From contig JBAIAA010000704.1 in NCBI GenBank assembly GCA_037893245.1, forward strand, positions 1,830,066 through 1,894,065: a stretch of 64,000 nt of DNA. Direction: 5' to 3'. The notes beneath the pieces are model-generated. The model was not told the DNA's origin, did no database searches, and saw only the letters and a list, made by a program, of their open reading frames with translations. Source of the stretch: Crossaster papposus (lineage: Eukaryota; Echinodermata; Asteroidea; Velatida; Solasteridae). This document shows, in pieces, positions 36,187 to 46,696 of the stretch. Each line of letters begins with the position of its first letter. The first letter of the stretch is position 1. The position numbers and the translations under genes are program-made.

Positions 36187-36407
36187 CACCGAACCGCGGC
36201 GCAGGATTATTTTTAACGAAACTCGATCCGAGGCGCGGGTTCAGGCCGATGGTACCGGGAAGCACACCCACGCATTTCCGGCCTTGGCTTGCTCGCTGCT
36301 GACAGACATTAGTCATTACCGGCCTTGCTCGTGATGTTTTTATGTGTCATCTGTTTTGAATCTTGGAAAACTTTGCTTATATACGTCCTCCGGCGCGAAC
36401 TGGTTAA
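36187..36407. mobile_element. R1 TTAA-bounded element, reverse copy
   Basis: Right end GGCGCGAACTGGTTAA is intact; the left end is eroded. Core shares 'ctcgatccgaggcg', 'cacacccacgcatttccggcc' with the other copies. It lies about 110 bases before the EIF2B2 start codon, so it may be within its promoter or 5' UTR intron. Confidence 0.8.
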
Positions 36408-36517
36408 ATCATGGAGGAATAAGAACATTTTGTAAACATTTTCAGATTTCCTTAGTAACTTAGACCTTAGTTTATTTCAGGTCGTGACCGTCATTTTAGG
36501 CAGAGCCAAGCCAAATT

Positions 36518-39500
36518 ATGACAGATCTGACTGAGAGGATTAATACATTTATATCTGATCTTCAAAAGGGGTAAGTGATTTTATTTGTCATCAAATTAAT
36601 GCTGTCGCACTTGTGAATATAATATGTAGGCAGGTTTAGTGCCTTAATGTTGTGGCAATGCCGTAACTAAGTTGTGAATATTTGCAAAAATTCAGTGTCC
36701 CTTCCCATATCCCTCTTTTTCTACCACCCCCCCCCCCCCCCCCCCTTCGGATGTGTATGCAACGATATGTCAAATGAACCACATGTGGCTTCTGAAGATA
36801 TTGACTAATTGGGGAAACCGCCAACACAGGACTGGATAGCTCAGTTGGTAGAGCACTGGAATGGCAAACCGAAGGTCGCTGGTTCAAGTCCTACTCCAGT
36901 CAATTTATTTGGTTTTGGTTTTAGGAGGGTGAAGGGTTCATACGATGTGGCCCACCAGACCCTATCGTTACTGCGGAGGGTGATTGCCCAGACGCGGTGG
37001 GGCAGCGCGGCCGAGCTGATGGCCCGCATCAGACTGGAGGGACTGAGGATGATGGGTGCTCAGCCTGCCGAGTCGGCCGTAGGGAACATGGTCAGGAGGG
37101 TCATCAAGATCATCCGAGAGGAATTTGCTGCGTAAGGAACTAGGGAGATTGAATTTCTCCTTGTTGATTGGTTTACATTGGTAGGCTAAATAATACATAT
37201 TTGTTGTTTGCTCACCATTTATAACACGTCATTTGTGACAAGGAATAAACAATGACACGGGTCATTCTAACAACTTATGACTTAACTTGGCACTAATTGA
37301 CTTATCATTGATTTTTTAATGACCTACTGTGACTAGGAAGAACTTCAAGACAAAAAGTGTAGTTTAAGACCATAGGTTAAAAAGTTGCAGGTTTTTTTCC
37401 CCAAAGTACTGATCAAAATTATAAACAATCTAGAGTTAAAATGAAAAAGACTGGTCGATGATGCAAAAGTCATTTTAAAATTGACAGGTGTCCTAAACAC
37501 TTTTACCAACTCGAATGTAACTCTATGACAGTGCCATCCTGGGGTGGGAGATGACAACATTCACGTGGTCCACCCTGTTTTCACTAATGTCATCAAACGA
37601 TATGCAGTAACACGTTAAGCTGTTCATCATCATACGAAAGAAGAAGAACAAGTGCCATCCTGCATTGAATCCATGTAAAATAGATTACACTCATGTTCAA
37701 GGGGGCTATTAAGTCCTTGGGTTTGCCACAGATGGACTTTCTTCTTGGGTTCACCTGGAAATTAACTGTATCTGTTTTCTCTAGTGCAGAATAATCAAGG
37801 GACAGAGCGTGGATTCAACAGATCAGCAGGAGTCATTACACGTGAGTATTTCACTCCCCCTGGTTTCCTCTCGATAAGGCTGTGTCCTAATTATTTGGCT
37901 ATGGCTTCAAATTACACACAAGTCTATGTCAAGTGGCTGCAGCCGCTACCATAGTCGTGTGTAATTTCAAGCATAGCCAAATAAGGCTGTGTTCAAAATA
38001 AGCTACTAGAGCTACGGCTATTGTCATTCTGCTCACACGTAATTGTAGACAATAGCCATAGACAAGAGATTCGGACAAAGTCTATTTCTAAGACAGCCCA
38101 ACATTAAATTGGGCTTGAAGTCAGGCGTACAGTCCCAATTTAGTGTCACTGATAAGAATGCCATTTGTTTACTGTGGTTGTGAGAGGCAGTTTAGTAAAA
38201 AAACAAATATTTTATGTTACTTTTCTTATTTCCTGTCAATAGAAAATGCTGGTGGCTGAGGGTCAAGTTGATGATTTCAACGTTCCTAGTCCAAACCTCA
38301 AGGTACCATTTTGTACAATCATTTCAATTGATTTCTGATGAAGGGATTGATACAAATTTATGGGTTTTTTTTCCCCTCCTACAATATATAACAATAAATC
38401 TTTCTGGTAATGAAACCAAGGATTCCTAAAACGCGTTCCGGGTTTGATGGGATCTGTTAGGATGGGTACTGGACCCCTACACAGATTCCAACAGTTTGTG
38501 TGTACAGTTTGCCATATGGTGTTGGAATTTGCAAGGATGGGTATGGTTCCTAGTAAATTACACCTGTAGTGCTCGGTTCAGACAGGCGTTCCACAGTCGC
38601 GCCAAACCAAATTGAAATCAAGTCGCTCCTGAGTCGCTCTAACAACTCCAGCAGTCGATCGTTCGCCGTCTGGCACGCCTTGTCGCCCTTATTCGTATCA
38701 GACGTCGAACTCAATTCACTCATTTGGTTCGGTGCGACTGTGGAACGCCTGTCTGAACCGAGCGTAAGTTAGCGTTAAGGCTTAACCCTAACTACCCCAA
38801 ACCCATCAAACTCCAACTGCAGCTTTTGCTAGGTTTTGGCAGGTTTGGTACCAAACCGTAACAACTTGTTGTTAGACTTTGTTTGACTCAGTACCAAAGG
38901 CCCAGGGAGACCCTGTTGAATTCTGTGAGGTTCAGGACAGAAAGGCATGAGACTTGTCAAAATGTTAGAAATTTTGAGAATGCACAGGCAGTTATACGTG
39001 AGTGACCCACATTGTCATGGCACAGTTCCTGGTCAACTGCAAGTGATGTACACTTTACACCTTGTATGTGTGTCCCCACTAAAACACATAATACCACTGG
39101 CCAGTTATCACTATACCAAGTCAATAAAACTTCAACTGTTGGAGTTTGGCAGGTTTAGTACTGTTAGGTTCAGTACAGTGTACCAAAAAATACTGAACCT
39201 GTGTGAGCTGTTGAAGTTTGTTAGGTTTGGTATACTTCCTAGTGCGAGAGCCTAGGGGGTTAGGGTTAACTGTCTTTACGTTTATGTTTCTCGCAGGTTC
39301 GAGTCATCGAGAGCATTAATGAGTTACTAACGGAGCTCGAGAGCAGCGCCGATAACATTGCCATGCAAGCATTGGAACACATTCACTCTAATGAGGTCAT
39401 CATGACCATGGGCAAATCACGCACGGTGCAGGCCTTCTTGCTGGTAGGTTTTTAATTTGGACATGCAGTTGATGATTTTTTTATCAACATATATATCATG

Positions 39501-42500
39501 TTGAACTTGCAAGATTTCTGGAAGCCAGAGTCTAATCGTTTGAAATTGATTTGCAAAAAATTAATAATAATAATAATAAAAGGCAGTTCTTATATAGCGC
39601 ACGTATCTACCAAGACTGGTACTCAAGGCGCTCTCACATTATTACCCCGGTCATTGGGCCCATGAAACATTCCAAATACCATCTCAGCTCCCTTGGGAGT
39701 ATACAGCTTGATGCTGCCATTTTGGAGCAAAGCAGCTAAATCAACCACAATAACCATCTCTGCCCTCACAGTTGCCCATTTACTCCTGGGTGGAGAGAAG
39801 CAATGAGTGACAAAGTGCCTTGCCAAAGGGCACACGCACCGTAGTCCCAGGCCGGATTCAAACCCACAACTTACTTTAAAATACGTCAGCAGCCCATAAT
39901 ATCCATCGCCACATTTTAACCTGCGAGGAAGGCAATTACAGCAGCTTGATTGTGTAAAACTTGATTGACAAGTACAGTTTCAAATTATCAAATACTAAAT
40001 TATTGGAAAATGGACAGCTGTTTTTCCTTTATATTACAGAATGCAGCTCGGAAGCGCAAATTCCATGTGATTGTCGCCGAAGGAGCACCATCCTATCAGG
40101 TGGGTCCTTAAAACAAAACAAAAAGTTTCTTTTTATTTAGTTGTAGTACCCTTTAACCCTAACCCCCTAGGCTCTCGCACTAGGAAGCATACCAAACCTA
40201 ACAAACTTCAACAGCTCACACATATGTTCAGTAATTTTTGGTACACTGTACTGAACCTAACAGTACTAAACCTGCCAAACTCCAACAGTTGAAGTTTTAT
40301 TGACTTGGAACAGTGATAACTGGCCAGTGGTATTATGCGTTTTAGTGGGGACACACATACAAGGTGTAAGTGTACATACACTTACAGTTGACCAGGAACT
40401 GTGCCGTGACAATGTGGGTCACTCACGTATAAATGCCTGTGCATTCTCAAAAATTCTAACATTTTGACAAGTCTCATGCCTTTCTGTCCTGAACCTCACA
40501 GAATTCAACAGGGTCTCCCTGGGCCTTTGGTACTGAGTCAAACAAAGTCTAACAACAAGTTGTTACGGTTTGGTACCAAACCTGCCAAAACCTAGCGAAA
40601 GCTGCAGTTGGAGTTTGATGGGTTTGGGGTAGTTAGGGTTAACAAACGTCGACTCCCCCAAAACAGATTTCATTTAGGTTTCAAAACAAGTGGTTTGTAT
40701 TTTTTTATGGATTTCTTTCACTGCTTAAAATTTAGTGTCTACATAAAAAGTTGAGTACTAGATTAAAACTCGGTATTATTCTCATCCGTAGCTACCTCAA
40801 TTTGCCTGAAGAATAAAAAAAATGACTAAAGTCTTGTTGAAAATTTAGGGACACAAGCTGGCGATGAGGTTAGCCGAAGAGAAGATCCAGACGACAGTCA
40901 TCACGGACTCCGCTGTCTTTGCGGTCATGTCAAGGGTCAACAAGGTCATCATAGGAACACACACGGTCATGGCCAACGGTGGGTAAGGACAGTTTGTAAA
41001 CATTCCCAAAGGCGTGCATCGTTGCAGTGAAGTCTAGTTACAAGCCGAACCACAAGCCCAACCACAAGTCCAGCCACAATCCTAGCCACAAGCCCAGCCA
41101 CAAGCCCAGACACAAGCCCGGCCACAAGCCCGGCCACAAGCCCAGCCACAATCCTAGCCACAAGCCCAACCACAAGTCCAGTCGTAACAGCGGATAAACA
41201 GTAACAAAGGAATGCTGTGTTACACGGGTTCAGTGTCCGACAAGGAACATGGTGCTTGTGTTTTTGGGCAAGACACTTTACTACAATTCTCTCTCTCCAC
41301 TCAAGGGTATAACTGGGTACCTCTGATGGCAAAGACCAGATTGCACCCATCTCAAGCTACATTATTATTATTATTATTAAAAACAGATTAATTCATGGCC
41401 ATGATGACAAGGATATAACTGTAAAGGGCTTTGGTATAAACAAACTATATATAAACATATGCCATTTGTTACTTGAACATGGATGACTTGAGTGGATGAC
41501 TTGCCATTATAAGGGTCATGTCAAAGTTCAAGAGTCAATCGATGAGTAAAATGCTTCAAGAGCCCCCAAATCTTCTCCTTTGCCCTTACAGGTTGAAAGC
41601 TGTAAGTGGGAGCTACGCCTTGGCATTGGCTGCTAAGCACCATTCAGTTCCTGTAAGTAACCAAACACAATATGATTTTACAGTTAATAATAGTTAATTA
41701 CTGCTACGTGGGACGTGGTGTTTTTAAAACCCAAAGGGGCGCATAGTACCTCGAGCAAATTGTGCCAATAAGCCAACAAATTGAAAGACTTGTAACATAC
41801 TAGAAAGAAATTATATAAAGTGAAACTTTTTAATTACTGCAAGCTTCCCTTCCCTTCCAGTTTTTAGGCTGAGCGGTTGCAACACGGTGTATTATGGGGT
41901 AAACAGTTATTTTTATAAACAGAACATGTGGCCGGTCTAAACAACTGAAATTATGGTACAATAGTTTTTAGATGTAGTCATTATAGCCGTTAAGATTTTT
42001 TGACGGTGTCTCTTAAACATTTCTTGTTTTCAAAGTTTTTATTTCAATGCGGTTTTATTTCAGCTAATTGTGTGTGCACCGATGTTCAAACTGTCGCCTC
42101 AGCATCTATGCACTTACGATCAAGTAAGAAACTAAGTGTGATTATAATATGTATAGTTTTGAGAGTAGAACCTGTGAAAAGACAATGTTGCTTTAACCAG
42201 TACGCGCCGGAAGACGTATATACACGCACAGTTTTTCCCAGATTCAAAACGGATGATGCATAAACACCTTACAAGCAAGGCCGGAAATGTCCGTCAGCAG
42301 CGAGCAAGGCTAGAAATGTGTGGGTGTGCTTCCTGATACCATCGGTCTAAACCCGCATCAGATCGAGTTTCGTAAAAAAGAAAATCCCGTGCCTCGGCTC
42401 GGTGATGTTTAAATAATCCCGTGCGAACTGGTTAAGAGGGGCCAGTCATTGTGAAAGTTGCAAACTGAGCAATGTTTGGGCAATCAGCATATCCCAATTC

Positions 42501-43072
42501 AATCTAGGCGAATGGCATCACGCCTTTTTAAGGTCAAAACAGCAGCTACTAATCTTCCCGTTTCCTGTTTTATTGTAGGACGGCTTCAATAAATTTGAGT
42601 CGCCCCAAGACGTGATGAAGTTTGCGGAGGGCGACGTCCTGTCCAAGGTGCAGATACATAATCCCGTCTTTGACTACGTGCCACCAGAGCTAGTCACTCT
42701 ATACTTGTCTAATATGTAAGTATTTGTGAAAGTAGACTGGAGCGGGATTTGGACCTACGACCTCTGGATTGCCGCTCCAGTGCGCTACCAAACTGGGCTA
42801 ACTTGTTCTAGGGGTTCTACACAGAAACCATAAACCTGTATATACCATGTAGCTAGGGATTATGTCCAAAAGGATTCTGCACAAAATTTAACTGTGTCCA
42901 TGTAACTCATTTATATATATTTTTTTGAGCTCTGTTAATTTAACAAATTTTGAGTTAATGAAATTTCTATTTTTGTTTGCATTTTTTTAGAGGTGGCAAT
43001 GCACCGTCGTATGTATACCGGTTACTCAGCGAGTTATATCACCCAGACGACCATAACCTCAGTCAACCATGA
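36518..43072 (+). CDS. EIF2B2: Translation initiation factor eIF2B subunit beta, 11 exons, 350 aa
   Basis: Regulatory beta subunit of the cytosolic decameric eIF2B complex, the guanine nucleotide exchange factor for eIF2 and target of the integrated stress response. Exons: 36518-36570, 36925-37131, 37790-37841, 38243-38302, 39297-39443, 40040-40099, 40849-40982, 41592-41652, 42064-42123, 42579-42715, 42991-43072. All introns are GT-AG and in frame; human EIF2B2 has 351 aa. The N-terminal helical domain carries [14 protein letters not shown]. The Rossmann-like C-terminal half carries [75 protein letters not shown] and [21 protein letters not shown], all close to human. The exon 3 acceptor must be the second AG (37788-37789), since the first gives a stop. 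A tRNA-like SINE abuts exon 2, and inverted transposons flank exons 5-6. Confidence 0.97.
36726..36747 (+). repeat. C homopolymer
   Basis: EIF2B2 intron 1. Run of over 15 C bases; no further function visible. Confidence 0.85.
36830..36901 (+). repeat. tRNA-like SINE head with intact pol III boxes
   Basis: 72 bases with a perfect 7-bp acceptor stem (GACTGGA with TCCAGTC), A box TAGCTCAGTTGG and B box GGTTCAAGTCC. The anticodon loop would read GGC (alanine). However, the anticodon stem pairs poorly and the G3:U70 pair of tRNA-Ala is absent, so it is better read as a SINE head than a working tRNA gene. It ends 23 bases before EIF2B2 exon 2. Confidence 0.75.
37889..38097. mobile_element. Composite of two R3-type TIR elements
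   Basis: EIF2B2 intron 3. A first hairpin runs from GGCTGTGTCCTAATT through 'ggctatggcttcaaatt' to 'aatttcaagcatagccaaa'. Directly after it, a second begins GGCTGTGTTC and ends near 'gagattcggacaaag'. The two seem to be adjacent or overlapping insertions of the family at 22705-22823. Confidence 0.6.
38445..38569. mobile_element. R5 element truncated by another insertion
   Basis: EIF2B2 intron 4. Core matches 33575-33692, but the expected GGGGGTTAGGG end is missing where the element at 38571-38763 begins. Confidence 0.55.
38571..38763. mobile_element. TIR element with 30-bp exact inverted repeats
   Basis: EIF2B2 intron 4. The left end begins GCTCGGTTCAGACAGGCGTT and the same 30 bases recur as the exact complement at the right end. 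The 130-base interior has no open frame. High end identity suggests a fairly recent insertion. Only one copy is in this window. Confidence 0.88.
38782..39269 (+). mobile_element. TTAA-bounded non-autonomous transposon, copy 1 of inverted pair
   Basis: EIF2B2 intron 4. Starts TTAACCCTAACTACCCC and ends CCTAGGGGGTTAGGGTTAA, 488 bases. It ends 27 bases before exon 5. Nearly the whole length is the complement of 40153-40642. Termini (TTAA then CCCTAA) suit a piggyBac-type mover; no transposase frame is present. Confidence 0.92.
39541..39870 (-). repeat. tRNA-derived SINE with (TTA)n tail
   Basis: EIF2B2 intron 5. B box GGTTTGAATCC on the minus strand and a triplet tail at 39560-39580. Body shared with 12665-12875 (gggtggagagaagcaatgag, gtgccttgcc). 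Confidence 0.75.
40153..40642 (-). mobile_element. TTAA-bounded non-autonomous transposon, copy 2 of inverted pair
   Basis: EIF2B2 intron 6, beginning 54 bases after exon 6. 490 bases, TTAA at both ends, reverse complement of copy 1 with only scattered differences (for example a short insertion around 'gtgtacatacac'). Same family as the elements at 3329-3756 and 53174-53536 by termini. Confidence 0.92.
41024..41215. repeat. 12-bp minisatellite inside an R6-type element
   Basis: EIF2B2 intron 7. About 41040-41180 repeats a 12-base unit (cacaagcccagc and variants) some eleven to twelve times. The right flank 'ataaacagtaacaaaggaatgct' matches 'atgaacaatgacaaaggaatgc' in 43580-43745 and 46333-46547, tying it to the same mobile family as the 11-bp array at 29921-30258. 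Confidence 0.8.
42193..42435 (+). mobile_element. R1 TTAA-bounded element
   Basis: EIF2B2 intron 9. TTAACCAGTACGCGCC left end and GTGCGAACTGGTTAA right end; body collinear with 2652-2892. Confidence 0.85.
42735..42808 (-). repeat. tRNA-like SINE head
   Basis: Starts 20 bases after the EIF2B2 exon 10 donor. On the minus strand it has an A box near TAGCCCAGTTTGG, a CTGGA/TCCAG anticodon stem with GGC in the loop, and a B box AGGTCCAAATCCC. Same tRNA ancestor as 36830-36901. Confidence 0.65.
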
Positions 43073-43579
43073 AATTCTCTCAACTGAGCTGCCCACAGCT
43101 ACTCACAGCTCAACGGAAGGACAATTTATCCCACAAGTACGAGTGAAGCAACAAGTTTATCCTCAAGCTAATTTGACAGATTTAGATTAAACTGCATTTC
43201 ACATTTATATGATGTCATGTTTTAGCTGTTTTCTTATAACTTGTTTGGATAGCAGGAATAGAATACTGTGATGTGCAATTGAACCCCAGAGAATGTTCAA
43301 AATTCAGTTTTGGGGAAATTCTAATAACTATTGGTGCTCAAGGCACTACTGTACATCATTACGTTGCTCAATGGGCCAGTGACGCATTACAAAGCACGTC
43401 TTGGCTCCCTGGGGAGTATGTATAATCATAGTTGCCATTTTGGCCACATTTTATCGTGGCTGGGGGGAATCGCACTATAAGCCCAGTCTGAATTCAAACC
43501 CACAACCTCACCACAACAGTAGACTGAACTCTACCTTGCAGTAAATTGTTATCAGGGCATTTCCAAATCGGCAATAATC

Positions 43580-43745
43580 TGCAGGGTTGTAGTCGAGTCC
43601 CTGCAAGTCCGTTCACAAGTCCTTTCATAAGGGCAATCACAAGTAACTGGATGAACAATGACAAAGGAATGCTTTTGTCAAAGCTGACTTGTGATGGACT
43701 TGCAGGGACTTACAGGGACTTCTGATGGACTCGACTACATCCCTG
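43580..43745. mobile_element. R6 inverted-repeat element (tagtcgagtcc ends)
   Basis: Left end CAGGGTTGTAGTCGAGTCCC and right end complement GGACTCGACTACATCCCTG. The interior has 'gcaagtccgttcacaagtcc' and 'gacttgtgatggacttgcag' in opposite orientations, so the element folds into a hairpin. Confidence 0.85.
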
Positions 43746-46332
43746 ATAATCTGTGACGGGAAACCGTAAAACCTTCCAGCACTTGAATTGAAATCCAATT
43801 TGGGGATTGATTTATATGTCGTATGAAAGTTAAATAAATGCAAAACACAAGAACAAATTTACGTTTTGATTTACATAGATGGTTTATAGTAAGGCACTTT
43901 CAAGTTCCAATACATAATTGATACACAAATTACCACCTTACAGAAAACAAATGGTTTATTATCAGTGATCAATGACGCGATATAAAAAATTGAACCGAAA
44001 CAGCCGAATTGATCTAAATCTCCCAAAATCCATTTCAACAATTAAGCAAACCAATAGGCACTTGCAGCCATGTTTGAGGAGCATATTTTTTGTGCTATTT
44101 GGACACCTCTTATGCGTTCATTGTTGGTGAATAGAAACAAGGTAAATGGCCTCAAATATGGCTGCCGATTGAAAACGTGGGCAAAAGGTCTATAGAACAA
44201 TCTGGTCACACCAAGGGCCCCCTTCAAAGGCTAAAGCATTGTTCAGATAATACATTATGGGGCAGTTGCTTTGTACAATAACATGCACAATGGTTTTCGT
44301 CCATCAAAGGAGGCCATTGATTGCATGCCCAGATTCATCAATACATGACTACACGTGGAATAAGTCTATGTACTGATGGTGTCACAATTTTTAATGGCGT
44401 CACAAAACTGCCGTACCCACAAGAAAGCACCACGTCATTAGTACGAAAGATTACTATTTTTATTAATTTTCTACAAACGACCATCAGTTTTACAAATGCA
44501 TTAAGAAATTTTTCTCACTATTCTGCAAAGATGCCTTTATCTAGTTAGTTTCAATTGATCTCTATTCCCATTATATAATTACATGGCAGTTTTTTTGCTG
44601 TTGCAAGCATTCAGTTGAACAAAACTTGAAACCCACGTTTTGCTGCAAGCTTCAAAGCACTTTAATATTTGGAAGTTTTGCTGCGAATTAAAGGATTAAA
44701 AATAAGAGGAGTATTAAAAATAAGAGGAGTGTTAAGTTTGACTACGGGTCAAATTATTGTTTGATTTATGCATTTTATGTTTAATAAATTATTACCTCAT
44801 GTTATTTTCTTGGACTGCATGTAAACATTACATATTCTCCAATGTGTATAAAGGCAAAATAAACACGAGACATAACAAACAAAATCACACTAGTAATTTT
44901 ACAAAGCTATAAACTACGTCAAGTGCGATTTCAGTACGTGGCCCCATATGACTAAAAATTTGGTTACTTCTATGACTGCTCTTTAATTGCACAATATGAA
45001 AACCTTCAAGATCACTTTAATCAAAATACTTACAATTTATGTGCGCTTGTTAAATCTGGAATGTGATTGTACATTGTTTTCGCAATCTTGGAGAATTTTT
45101 TAGGAGTATTTCTAAATGTTAATTTAAACTATTAAAACCTGGACTTTTCTTTTTGAAAACAATACTAATTACATGTACACTGTCTTGCTTGGTGTGCATA
45201 TTATAAAGGCCTAATTTTGTTTAGGTCGACAAGTAATTTCTGAAAGTGCTTAATATTATTGATACAGGGAAAAACTGGGTATTTTAAAATACGGTGCTAG
45301 ACGTTATATTCAGTTAAATGTGGCTTACAAATTAAACAAGCTAAAAAGCTAAACAAATTATTATTTTGCCTCTTCCCATAACAAAACACGTGAAACTTTT
45401 GTACCTATCGCAAATTCGACATTCTACTTTGTACAAAGATCATGTGGCTCCAATCACAACAAAACAAAACCTTAAATTATTAGGTTTGCAGCATTTCAAA
45501 ATATTATTAAAGCTTCAAAATGCTGTTCAGAATTTAATCTACCCATGATTAAAATTACAAAATTACTTAAGAAGATACATATTTATTTATTTGCATGAAA
45601 TCCCAGAAAGATGTACAATGTAATATAATGTAATAATAACTTTATGAGTTAATAACCAATAACATATTGAAGTTATTATCAGTGAAAATATATTACACAT
45701 TGCTACAGTACACAATAGCGTACGCCAAAAGCAAACAAAATATGAATTTTTAATTATGAAACTTGTAAAGACAGAAAATTAAATCAGCACAATGGTTTTT
45801 TAAATACGTTTTACCATGGCTGATCTCAAATGTGACAGTGCATCAAGTATAAGGACTAAATGCTAGCAAACATAAAATAATGCCCACAAAAAAACCAAAT
45901 ATTTTGGAAACACTTTTTGCATATAAAGTGATAAATGTAAGTACGATCGCCCAGTATGTCATAACATTTTTGAAATGAAAAGCTAGCAAATTGTTAAAAC
46001 TTCCTTCCTAAATCAGAAATGGCCAACTTAATACATGTAGATATTACTCTATCTATTGTATTGTGTTTCAACTGTACATGATTTTTTAGAATCCTATAAA
46101 AGTGAATTGCTGCAAATATACTTTTTCTATTAATTGCTAATTACTTCTTCTTTTTGGCTACAATTAACTGAAATGAAGTATCTTTAGCCTTTTTTGAAAG
46201 AAAAAATATACAGCAGCCAATGGTGTTCTTCCGAGTGACGAAGCCCCCCATCTTGTCATCTTAATCATCACCGGATACAACTCCCACATTTTCTTCACTC
46301 TGGTCAAAGCTCTGTAAAATGTGGTAAAATGC

Positions 46333-46547
46333 AGGGTTGTAGTCGAGTCCCTGCAAGTCCGTTCACAAGTCCTTTTGTGAAGCTAGTCACAAGTCCCTTC
46401 ATAAAGCCAGTCATAAGTAACTGGATGAACAATGACAAAGGAATGCCTTTGTCACAGCTGATTTGAATAGCTTGTGATTTGAATTGGAACTGGAGGACTT
46501 GTGATGGACTTGCAGGGACTTGTGATGGACTCGACTACATCCCTCAA
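46333..46547. mobile_element. R6 inverted-repeat element, second simple copy
   Basis: Same ends and body as 43580-43745, with extra acaagtcc-type units inside. It lies in the probable ZFYVE9 3' UTR, so it would be transcribed as a hairpin. Confidence 0.85.
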
Positions 46548-46696
46548 GCACCCTTGTTTGCAGATTCAGACCATTGTCGCAGCCCATAAAAAACTGAAAA
46601 ACCGCTGTATTGTTCATAGAATCGTATTGTATTATTCATAGAATTATCATATGGTGCAGCTGCATTAAGAGTACATACCGAGCCCAAGTTTGGCGG

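Larger units (their letters stand above)
34972..36517. promoter_or_regulatory. Head-to-head intergenic region ERCC6L2 / EIF2B2
   Basis: The two start codons face away from each other across this interval. A possible ERCC6L2 5' UTR intron acceptor (TTTTAATTTCAG on the minus strand) lies just upstream of its start exon, near 35035-35050. A C-rich tract (about 35395-35545), a G-run (about 36110-36123) and an eroded R1 transposon (36187-36407) fill the rest. Shared promoter activity is inferred from geometry only. EIF2B2's start codon lies shortly after a 'tttatttcag' that could end a 5' UTR intron. Confidence 0.5.
43073..46696. other. Convergent 3' region between EIF2B2 and ZFYVE9
   Basis: No exons. 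EIF2B2's likely poly(A) signal is AATAAA at 43833-43838. A minus-strand AATAAA at 45592-45597 is a candidate for ZFYVE9. The region contains two R6 elements (43580-43745, 46333-46547) and a SINE-like stretch (about 43345-43520). The rest is AT-rich sequence in which I see nothing. Confidence 0.6.

Noticed and set aside
36830-36901. Functional tRNA-Ala(GGC) gene
   Set aside because: The acceptor stem is perfect, but the anticodon and T stems pair poorly, the tRNA-Ala identity pair is missing, and similar units are scattered through introns. A SINE head is more likely.
37783-37784. First AG as the EIF2B2 exon 3 acceptor
   Set aside because: It produces a stop codon within three codons; the AG at 37788-37789 keeps frame and matches the human protein.
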